Shown here: positions 1-4,276 of the stretch, one piece after another | Layout of the letters: every line of letters begins with the position of its first letter | How positions within the stretch are numbered: the stretch's first letter is position 1 | Assembly (NCBI GenBank): GCA_029858545.1 | Contig: JAOUFA010000259.1 | Coordinates: forward strand, 1 to 5,625 | Direction of reading: 5' to 3' | From: Betaproteobacteria bacterium | GTDB lineage: Bacteria > Pseudomonadota > Gammaproteobacteria > Burkholderiales > SG8-39 | Length of the DNA: 5,625 nucleotides | Position numbers and translations under genes: made by a program | The notes under the pieces: generated by a model | What the model was told of the DNA's origin: nothing | The model's input: the letters and a program-made list of their open reading frames with translations, nothing else | Databases searched by the model: none

Positions 1-1424
1 TGGGTACGGAGGCGATGAAGTACTCGCTCGTGTCGCGCGAGGTAATTGCCGACGCGATCGAAACATCGGTCAACGGTCAGGCAATGGACGGTGCGCTCGT
101 GGTGGGTGGCTGCGACAAGAACATGCCCGGCGGCATGATGGCGCTTGCGCGCATGAACGTGCCGGGAATCTATGTCTACGCGGGCACCATTAAACCGGGC
201 AAGTGGAAGGGCCAGGATCTCACCATCGTTTCTGCGTTCGAGGCGGTCGGAGCGTACACCGCCGGGAAGATGAGCGAGGAGGATTTCGTCGGCATTGAGA
301 AGAATGCTTGCCCATCGGTGGGCGCCTGCGGCGGTATGTTTACCGCGAACACCATGAGTTCGTCATTCGAGGCCCTTGGTATGAGCCTGCTGGGCTCCTC
401 GCAGATGGCTTCGCCCGATGCGGAGAAGGCCGATTCCGCCGCCGAATCGGCGCGCGTATTGGTAAACGCAATTCGCAACAATCTTCGTCCGCGCGATATC
501 ATCACCCGGAAGTCGATCGAGAACGCAGTCGCGCTCATCATGGCGACCGGCGGCTCGACCAACGCTGTGCTCCATTTCCTAGCGATCGCGGCGGCCGCGG
601 GCGTGAAGTGGAGCATAGACGACTTCGAAAGGATTCGGCGTCGAGTACCCGTGCTCTGCGACCTCAAGCCCTCTGGTCGTTACGTTGCGGTCGACTTTCA
701 TCGGGCCGGCGGCGTACCGCAGGTACTCAAGATCCTGCTGAAGAACGGTGTACTCCACGGGGAGTGCATGACCATTCACGGCAAGACGATGGCCGAAATG
801 CTGAGCGATGTGCCCGACGAACCGCGTGTCGACCAGGAAGTGATACGTTCCTGGTCGAACCCGATGTATAGACAAGGACATCTCGCAATTCTCAAGGGAA
901 ATCTTGCTCCCGAGGGCTGCGTGGCAAAGATTACCGGCCTCAAGAGTCTTGCGATTACCGGCCCGGCGCGGGTGTTTGATTCTGAGCCTGCTGCGATGAA
1001 GGCAATCATGGCCAAACGAATCAGGGCAGGCGATGTCGTGGTCATACGCTACGAGGGACCGAAGGGGGGGCCGGGCATGCAGGAAATGCTCGCACCTACC
1101 TCCGCGCTGGTCGGACAGGGACTGGGCGACTCGGTCGGGTTGCTCACCGATGGGCGCTTCTCCGGCGGTACGTGGGGAATGGTGGTTGGCCATGTGGCAC
1201 CCGAGGCCTATGTCGGCGGCACTATTGCGCTGGTAAAGGAAGGCGATTCGATCACCATCGATGCGAACAAGCTCGTCATCAAGCTCAATGTTTCGGTGAA
1301 AGAGCTCGCCGCGCGGCGCAAGAAATGGAAAGCGCCCAAGCCGCGCTATACGAAGGGTTTGCTCGCGAAATACATGAAGCTCGTTTCCACCGCGAGCAAG
1401 GGCGCAATTACCGACGGCGATTGA
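1..1424 (+). CDS. ilvD: Dihydroxy-acid dehydratase, 5' end cut by window edge
   Basis: IlvD dehydrates 2,3-dihydroxy-isovalerate and 2,3-dihydroxy-3-methylvalerate to the 2-oxo acids that precede valine/leucine and isoleucine; it is a cytosolic [2Fe-2S], Mg-dependent enzyme. The frame is open from base 3 (G-T-E-A before the Met at 15), and GTEAMKYSLVSREVIAD is an internal IlvD motif, so that Met is not the start. About 473 residues are present against roughly 560-575 for the short IlvD type, so about 90 N-terminal residues, including the first cluster Cys, lie outside. Visible signatures are GGCDKNMPGG (Cys codon 111-113, second cluster ligand, with the Asp as likely metal ligand), ACPSVGACGGMFTANTM (Cys codon 327-329, third ligand), GGSTNAVLH, and TDGRFSGGTWG near the C-terminus (Ser codon 1161-1163, proposed catalytic base). 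The frame is intact to TGA at 1422. The related 6-phosphogluconate and sugar-acid dehydratases share the fold, but the close motif match favours IlvD. Confidence 0.96.
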   Translation, partial: GTEAMKYSLVSREVIADAIETSVNGQAMDGALVVGGCDKNMPGGMMALARMNVPGIYVYAGTIKPGKWKGQDLTIVSAFEAVGAYTAGKMSEEDFVGIEKNACPSVGACGGMFTANTMSSSFEALGMSLLGSSQMASPDAEKADSAAESARVLVNAIRNNLRPRDIITRKSIENAVALIMATGGSTNAVLHFLAIAAAAGVKWSIDDFERIRRRVPVLCDLKPSGRYVAVDFHRAGGVPQVLKILLKNGVLHGECMTIHGKTMAEMLSDVPDEPRVDQEVIRSWSNPMYRQGHLAILKGNLAPEGCVAKITGLKSLAITGPARVFDSEPAAMKAIMAKRIRAGDVVVIRYEGPKGGPGMQEMLAPTSALVGQGLGDSVGLLTDGRFSGGTWGMVVGHVAPEAYVGGTIALVKEGDSITIDANKLVIKLNVSVKELAARRKKWKAPKPRYTKGLLAKYMKLVSTASKGAITDGD

Positions 1425-1439
1425 ACGCGCCGCCGTCGG
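1411..1439 (+). terminator. Stem-loop spanning the ilvD stop codon (possible terminator, no T-tract)
   Basis: CCGACGGCG (1411-1419) pairs perfectly with CGCCGTCGG (1431-1439) over 9 bp, with an 11-nt loop that holds the ilvD TGA. It lies between two convergent genes, where a shared terminator is expected. No T-tract follows on either strand, so it may be only a 3'-end stabilising hairpin or a Rho-assisted end. Confidence 0.35.
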
Positions 1440-1470
1440 CCTGCGGCATCGACATTCTGGCCTTGACGTG

Positions 1471-2043
1471 TCAGAAGCCCGCCCCGGGCTGTTTGAGGAA
1501 CTCTTCTTCGTCAGGCGAACTGGCGCGCCCGAGCGAAGCGTTGCGGTGCGGAAAGCGCCCGAAGCGTTGGATGATTTCGAGGTGCTTCACGGCCCATCGA
1601 TGGACGTCCGCGGTTTCCGGAAACACCTTCAACTGGCTCATCAGCTCGCAACTGAGCATTTGATCTTGAAGTGTTTCGCTATGTTCGAAGGGTAGATACA
1701 GGAACTGGCGCTCGACCGGTCGCATGACGCGGTCGAAGCCTCGCGTGATCGCGTACCGCGCGGCCTCGATCGCGAGTTCATCCGCGGCGAACGCGCGACC
1801 CGAATTCCGGAACATGTTGCGCGGAAACTGGTCTAGCAGAACGACAAGTGCGAGACATTCCACGCCGCGCTCCTGCCACCCGGCGAGCTTGCCGGCGGCG
1901 GCTTCCTCGTATGTGGCGAGAAAGCGCGTTCGGATCGAGTCATCGAATTCCTTGTCCTTGGAGAACCACGCCTTGCGCGGACTTCCGCGTTCGATGCCGA
2001 CCCCGAACCAGAAGTCGAGGATTTCCTCTACTCGATTGTCCAT
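1471..2043 (-). CDS. DUF924 family protein, function unknown
   Basis: This 190-residue protein matches the DUF924 family (COG3803), predicted all-alpha, TPR-like cytosolic proteins of about 180-200 residues with no established biochemical role. Family marks are DFWFG near the N-terminus (residues about 10-14), the signature LLDQFPRNMFR (about 69-79) and FGRFPHRNASLGR near the C-terminus (from about 161). No signal peptide or membrane segment is seen. The start is the ATG at 2043 because a GAGGG Shine-Dalgarno lies 6 nt upstream; an in-frame TTG two codons earlier would abut that site with no spacer. The gene is alone on its strand, convergent with ilvD (46 nt between stops) and divergent from the PA2779-like gene. 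The family assignment is firm; a molecular function cannot be given from sequence. Confidence 0.93.
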   Translation of the reverse strand: MDNRVEEILDFWFGVGIERGSPRKAWFSKDKEFDDSIRTRFLATYEEAAAGKLAGWQERGVECLALVVLLDQFPRNMFRNSGRAFAADELAIEAARYAITRGFDRVMRPVERQFLYLPFEHSETLQDQMLSCELMSQLKVFPETADVHRWAVKHLEIIQRFGRFPHRNASLGRASSPDEEEFLKQPGAGF

Positions 2044-2049
2044 ATGCAA

Positions 2050-2054
2050 CCCTC
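2050..2054 (-). promoter_or_regulatory. Ribosome binding site deciding the DUF924 start
   Basis: On the minus strand GAGGG lies 6 nt before the ATG at 2043, a near-ideal spacing, and directly abuts the alternative TTG at 2049. This favours the ATG. Confidence 0.7.
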
Positions 2055-2098
2055 GCGAATTGCCGTTTCGGTCGTGGGTGGATAAGAGGGCTTTGCAC

Positions 2099-2128
2099 TT
2101 GACGATGCTTTAGGGCGTGAACTAAGCT
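2099..2128 (+). promoter_or_regulatory. Weak sigma70-like promoter candidate for the PA2779-PA2778 pair
   Basis: TTGACG (2099-2104) is a 5/6 match to a -35 box. TAAGCT (2123-2128) is only a 3/6 match to a -10 box, with an 18-bp spacer. If used, the start would be near 2135, giving a leader of about 115 nt that carries the palindrome and the 15-bp repeats. This is the best candidate seen in the region but a weak one. Confidence 0.25.
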
Positions 2129-2152
2129 TGTTCGGCAGCCAAACCAAACATC

Positions 2153-2162
2153 CGTTCGAACG
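2153..2162. repeat. 10-bp perfect palindrome in the divergent intergenic region
   Basis: CGTTCGAACG reads the same on both strands. It lies 10 bp upstream of the 15-bp tandem repeats and between two divergent genes, so it could be a regulator half-site pair. Chance occurrence is quite possible at this length. Confidence 0.4.
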
Positions 2163-2171
2163 CGCCGCCGA

Positions 2172-2216
2172 TCGCCCAGTCAATCGCCGCCCAGCCAATC
2201 GCGACCCGGTCAATTG
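2172..2216 (+). repeat. Three imperfect 15-bp tandem repeats upstream of the PA2779-like gene
   Basis: Units at 2172-2186, 2187-2201 and 2202-2216 read TCGCCCAGTCAATCG, CCGCCCAGCCAATCG and CGACCCGGTCAATTG. Units 1 and 2 differ at two positions; unit 3 differs more, but the pattern CCCrGyCAATyG is kept. The array ends 33 nt before the ATG at 2250. It could be a phased protein-binding array, a leader RNA element, or a decaying minisatellite. Confidence 0.7.
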
Positions 2217-2233
2217 TCAATCCTTCCGCAACC

Positions 2234-2238
2234 AGGAG
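2234..2238 (+). promoter_or_regulatory. Ribosome binding site of the PA2779-like gene
   Basis: AGGAG lies 11 nt upstream of the ATG at 2250, a rather long spacing. It falls downstream of the alternative TTG at 2214 and therefore cannot serve that start, which supports the ATG at 2250. Confidence 0.6.
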
Positions 2239-2249
2239 CCTACATCATC

Positions 2250-2642
2250 ATGTCTCGCATGCGCCGCATTGTCGCCGCCCTGATCGTCGTTTCGATGGCG
2301 GGTACGTTCATTCCGCTTCCCGCGCAGGCGGCAATCATTGCCACCGAGGCGCTCACCATCCCGGCTGGCGCCACGGGCGACCGCGCGCGTATCGCCCAAA
2401 CCCTCGCGCGCGGTGACGTAAGTGCTCAGTTGCAGGCGCGAGGTGTTCGGCCGGCCGATGTCCAGGCGCGCGTCGATGCGCTCTCCGACGACGAAGCCGC
2501 GCAACTGGCCCAGCAAATCGATGTTCTGCCCGCCGCCGGCGCGGATATTCTGGGTGCCCTGGTACTGATTTTCATCGTACTCCTGATCACGGACATCCTG
2601 GGCGCCACGAAAGTCTTCCCCTTTACCCGTCCGCTCAAGTAG
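2250..2642 (+). CDS. PA2779 family protein (DUF6627-like), exported small protein with C-terminal membrane helix
   Basis: This 130-residue protein resembles the PA2779 family, whose function is unknown. Residues 1-27 look like a Sec signal peptide: basic MSRMRR, a hydrophobic core, and a likely cleavage site after AQA at 25-27. The middle (about 30-90) is polar, helical and Ala/Gln/Asp rich (for example VRPADVQARVDALSDDEAAQLAQQ). A hydrophobic segment at about 99-117 (ILGALVLIFIVLLITDILG) is followed by the family-typical tail TKVFPFTRPLK, so the mature protein is probably anchored in the inner membrane with its helical domain in the periplasm. The ATG at 2250 starts the signal peptide directly and has a Shine-Dalgarno. 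The gene ends 3 nt before the first possible start of the PA2778-like peptidase gene; this gene pair recurs in proteobacteria, so joint function is likely. Fold and family are fairly sure; the role is not. Confidence 0.88.
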   Translation: MSRMRRIVAALIVVSMAGTFIPLPAQAAIIATEALTIPAGATGDRARIAQTLARGDVSAQLQARGVRPADVQARVDALSDDEAAQLAQQIDVLPAAGADILGALVLIFIVLLITDILGATKVFPFTRPLK

Positions 2643-2645
2643 TAA

Positions 2646-3599
2646 TTGGCGCGCGTGGTGTCAGCTCGAACCCCCGCCGTCGCGGGGGTTCTCATTTTGT
2701 CACTGGGGTTGTTATCCGGTTGCGTTACACCGCAAGTTGCCGAGCTGCTTGATCGTCCAGTTGCGAACTTGCCGTTGCGTGCCGAGCTGACCGCCGTACC
2801 GTTCTTTCCCCAGGAAGACTACCAATGCGGTCCTGCCTCGCTTGCCTCGGTGTTCGTGCATGCGGGCATGCATGCGACCCCCGACTCGCTCGTTGCGCAA
2901 GTCTACTTGCCGGGCCGCCAAGGCTCGTTGCAGGCTGAGATGCTGGGTGCGACGCGCCGACACGGCCTGGTTGCCTATGTCCTAGCGCCGCGACTCGAAG
3001 ACCTGTTGCGCGAACTCGCAGCCGGCACGCCGGTACTGGTACTGGAGAATCTGGTATTTGACTGGTATCCAGTGTGGCATTACGCGGTGGCGATCGGCTA
3101 TGACCTGGAGCGCGAAGAGATCGTGTTTCGCTCTGGCACGACGCAGCGTCTCGTCACCACGCTGTCCAACTTCGAGCGCATCTGGGGCCGCAGCCGCTTC
3201 TGGGCGATGCTCGCGCTCCCCCCTGATCGCCTGCCGACGAGCGCGAACGAAGCGGCCTATGTATCCGCGGTTGTCGCGCTCGAGCGCGTCTCGCCAAAGG
3301 CCGCACAACGCGCTTACGCGACGGCGCTGGAACGCTGGCCGTCCAGTTTCGTTGCACGTATGGGGTTGGGCAATACTGCCTATGCGTTGCACGACCTGCA
3401 GGGCGCCGAGGCCGCCTACCGGCGCGCCGCCGAGGAACACCCCGAGGCGGGCGATGCCTGGAATAACCTGGCGCAAACGCTGCTTGACCAAGGGCGCAGA
3501 CCCGATGCGCTGAACGCGGCGCAACGCGCGGTCTCGCTGGGCGGTGCGCGCCTACCCGTATATCGTGCAACCTTGAAGGCCATCTCCGAAGCGCGCTAG
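2646..3599 (+). CDS. PA2778 family C39-like cysteine peptidase lipoprotein with TPR repeats
   Basis: This 317-residue protein has a lipoprotein signal (MARVVSARTPAVAGVLILSLGLLSGC, lipobox LSGC with Cys26), so it is probably lipid-anchored and faces the periplasm. Residues about 48-155 are a C39-like papain-fold domain: PFFPQEDYQCGPASLA carries the candidate nucleophile Cys61 with Gln56 as possible oxyanion-hole residue, and WHYAVAIGYD supplies His145, with Asp153 nearby. Two tetratricopeptide repeats follow at about 234-267 and 268-301. The order matches the PA2778 family. The first in-frame start is TTG at 2646, 3 nt after the PA2779-like stop; GTG at 2655 or 2658 are equally possible, and all keep the lipobox. 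No strong Shine-Dalgarno is seen, so translational coupling is likely. An intrinsic-terminator-like hairpin lies within the signal-peptide codons. Substrate and activity are unknown; a non-proteolytic papain fold cannot be excluded, although Cys and His are both present. Confidence 0.9.
   Translation: MARVVSARTPAVAGVLILSLGLLSGCVTPQVAELLDRPVANLPLRAELTAVPFFPQEDYQCGPASLASVFVHAGMHATPDSLVAQVYLPGRQGSLQAEMLGATRRHGLVAYVLAPRLEDLLRELAAGTPVLVLENLVFDWYPVWHYAVAIGYDLEREEIVFRSGTTQRLVTTLSNFERIWGRSRFWAMLALPPDRLPTSANEAAYVSAVVALERVSPKAAQRAYATALERWPSSFVARMGLGNTAYALHDLQGAEAAYRRAAEEHPEAGDAWNNLAQTLLDQGRRPDALNAAQRAVSLGGARLPVYRATLKAISEAR
2668..2699 (+). terminator. Intrinsic terminator or attenuator inside the start of the PA2778-like gene
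   Basis: GAACCCCCGC (2668-2677) pairs perfectly with GCGGGGGTTC (2682-2691) over 10 bp, with the tetraloop CGTC, and is followed by TCATTTTG. This is a textbook Rho-independent terminator shape placed 26 nt after the PA2779-like stop. It overlaps codons 8-18 of the downstream peptidase, so termination would end the transcript after the first gene and read-through would express the second. Confidence 0.65.
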
Positions 3600-3660
3600 T
3601 GCGCAGTGCTGCATCCAAAATCGAGTGCGTGTTGCGCGGCGTCAACCGCATTGCGCCGAT

Positions 3661-3680
3661 CGCAGATCTGCGGCGTACGC
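3661..3680. repeat. Two abutting perfect palindromes upstream of the cytochrome c promoter
   Basis: CGCAGATCTGCG (3661-3672, 12 bp) is followed without a gap by GCGTACGC (3673-3680, 8 bp). They end 7 bp before the proposed -35 box at 3688, a usual place for an activator or repressor site. There is no loop and no T-tract, so they are unlikely to be a terminator for the preceding gene. No known operator consensus (such as FNR) is recognised. Confidence 0.5.
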
Positions 3681-3687
3681 GGCGGGC

Positions 3688-3715
3688 TTGCAAAGAAGTA
3701 TCAATCCGGTAGCAT
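3688..3715 (+). promoter_or_regulatory. Sigma70-like promoter of the cytochrome c gene
   Basis: TTGCAA (3688-3693) and TAGCAT (3710-3715) each match 4/6 of the -35 and -10 consensus, with a 16-bp spacer. The predicted start near 3722 gives a leader of about 55 nt before the ATG at 3777. The preceding gene ends at 3599, so an own promoter is expected here. Confidence 0.45.
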
Positions 3716-3744
3716 CCGCGCCTACGAAACGATCGCTCCACGCT

Positions 3745-3759
3745 GCCCCCAATTTTCTA
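3745..3759 (+). repeat. 5' arm of a long inverted repeat flanking the cytochrome c gene (partner 4083-4097)
   Basis: GCCCCCAATTTTCTA, just upstream of the Shine-Dalgarno, can pair as RNA with TAGGGAATTGGGGGC at 4083-4097: 13 Watson-Crick pairs plus two adjacent G-U wobbles. Ten bp (3745-3754 with 4088-4097) are perfect at DNA level. Both arms would lie in one transcript if it runs from about 3722 to the terminator at 4150. Confidence 0.55.
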
Positions 3760-3764
3760 CCTGC

Positions 3765-3770
3765 AAAGGA
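3765..3770 (+). promoter_or_regulatory. Ribosome binding site deciding the cytochrome c start
   Basis: AAAGGA lies 6 nt before the ATG at 3777, and this ATG opens directly into a signal peptide. The frame extends upstream to an ATG at 3606, but that stretch has no family-like content. Confidence 0.75.
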
Positions 3771-3776
3771 ACAGTA

Positions 3777-4085
3777 ATGAAACGAGCCATCGTCAGCATC
3801 GCCCTGGCCGGTGTGGCCATAAGCCTGCCGGCAAAAGCCAACGAGGCATTGGCGAAGAAGTACAATTGCCTGGTCTGCCATTCGATCGACAGGCAGGGCG
3901 TCGGTCCCGCATTCAAGGCGGTGGCGAAGAAATACGCCGGCCAGGCGGGGGTCGAAGCGAAGTTGGTCGTCAAGGTGAAGAATGGAGGCTCGGGGGTATG
4001 GGGCCCGACACCGATGCCTCCCAATTCGACGCTGAGCGATGCCGATCTGAAGACCCTGGTACATTGGGTTCTCGCGCAGAAATAG
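3777..4085 (+). CDS. Periplasmic class I cytochrome c, c551/c552 type
   Basis: This is a 102-residue precursor of a small monohaem electron carrier. Residues 1-21 form a Sec signal peptide (MKRAIVSIALAGVAISLPAKA, cleavage after AKA), leaving a mature protein of about 81 residues, the size of Pseudomonas c551 (82). CLVCH at 31-35 is the covalent haem site with His35 as axial ligand. The second axial ligand is Met80 in GVWGPTPMPPN, a motif typical of c551/c552; CHSIDRQGVGPAFKAVAKKYAGQAG also follows the family closely, and the C-terminal helix ends in HWVLAQK. Such proteins shuttle electrons in the periplasm, for example to cytochrome cd1 nitrite reductase or terminal oxidases. No partner oxidoreductase or haem-lyase gene is in view, so the partner is open. 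It appears monocistronic, with its own promoter candidate and a strong terminator 40 nt after the stop. Confidence 0.95.
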   Translation: MKRAIVSIALAGVAISLPAKANEALAKKYNCLVCHSIDRQGVGPAFKAVAKKYAGQAGVEAKLVVKVKNGGSGVWGPTPMPPNSTLSDADLKTLVHWVLAQK

Positions 4086-4097
4086 GGAATTGGGGGC
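4083..4097 (+). repeat. 3' arm of the inverted repeat flanking the cytochrome c gene (partner 3745-3759)
   Basis: TAGGGAATTGGGGGC starts with the gene's own TAG stop codon and is complementary (two G-U wobbles) to the 15 nt just upstream of the ribosome binding site region. Pairing would bring the two mRNA ends together. Confidence 0.55.
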
Positions 4098-4124
4098 GGT
4101 TTGCTTGGTACGACGGAAAGATTG

Positions 4125-4150
4125 AAGGGCCGGACAACCGGCCCTTTTTT
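4125..4150 (+). terminator. Rho-independent terminator of the cytochrome c gene
   Basis: AAGGGCCGG (4125-4133) pairs with CCGGCCCTT (4138-4146) around the loop ACAA, and the T-tract TTTTTT covers 4145-4150. It lies 40 nt after the stop codon, with a perfect GC-rich core of 7 bp. Confidence 0.92.
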
Positions 4151-4194
4151 CATTGCGGCGCGCGTGCACGCCTTGCCCGATCGGCTGCGGCGCG

Positions 4195-4223
4195 CTGACA
4201 CGGCGCCCGGAGCGGACTATCAT
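4195..4223 (+). promoter_or_regulatory. Sigma70-type promoter of the branched-chain amino acid binding protein gene
   Basis: CTGACA (4195-4200, 5/6 to TTGACA) and TATCAT (4218-4223, 5/6 to TATAAT) are separated by an ideal 17 bp. The predicted start near 4230 gives a leader of about 47 nt. It lies clear of the upstream terminator, which implies an independent transcription unit. Confidence 0.65.
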
Positions 4224-4231
4224 GATGTTTG

Positions 4232-4249
4232 TGCGTCTCGTGTGACGCA
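4232..4249 (+). promoter_or_regulatory. Dyad/hairpin at the predicted 5' end of the livK-like mRNA
   Basis: TGCGTC (4232-4237) and GACGCA (4244-4249) form a perfect 6-bp inverted repeat with a 6-nt gap. It sits almost at the predicted transcription start, where it could be an operator dyad or a 5' stabilising hairpin. Short enough to be chance. Confidence 0.3.
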
Positions 4250-4266
4250 GGGGATAACGTGACTTT

Positions 4267-4273
4267 GGGAGGA
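4267..4273 (+). promoter_or_regulatory. Ribosome binding site deciding the livK-like start
   Basis: GGGAGGA, with core GGAGG at 4268-4272, lies 4 nt from the ATG at 4277. It is strong and supports this ATG over an in-frame TTG at 4229, which falls at about the predicted transcription start. Confidence 0.8.
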
Positions 4274-4276
4274 AGC

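Noticed and set aside
430..450. 7-bp inverted repeat with a 7-nt spacer inside ilvD
   Set aside because: It is explained by the codons for the conserved A-D-S-A-A-E-S-A stretch and needs no regulatory role.
1064..1070. Run of seven G in ilvD (a similar run is at 5450-5456 in the livK-like gene) as a frameshift or phase-variation site
   Set aside because: The frame is intact on both sides in each case and the encoded Gly-rich residues fit the proteins. Seven bases is short for phase variation in metabolic genes.
579..1193. Long minus-strand open frame (about 204 codons) opposite ilvD, and similar ones at 176-667 and 776-1045
   Set aside because: These are shadows of a clearly identified ilvD in GC-rich DNA. 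The translations have no family resemblance and no ribosome binding signals were noted.
2214..2249. TTG at 2214 as start of the PA2779-like protein
   Set aside because: It would begin inside the 15-bp repeats and put 12 non-signal residues before the signal peptide. The Shine-Dalgarno at 2234-2238 serves the ATG at 2250.
2857..2877. Overlapping GCATGC palindromes in the peptidase gene
   Set aside because: Short, inside a well-supported coding region, and readily explained by codon choice for H-A-G-M-H-A.
3606..3776. ATG at 3606 as an N-terminal extension of the cytochrome c
   Set aside because: It would bury the signal peptide behind 57 residues that do not look like protein, and would place the likely promoter inside the coding region.
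4229..4276. TTG at 4229 as start of the LivK-like protein
   Set aside because: It coincides with the predicted transcription start and has no Shine-Dalgarno. The ATG at 4277 has a strong one and begins the lipoprotein signal.
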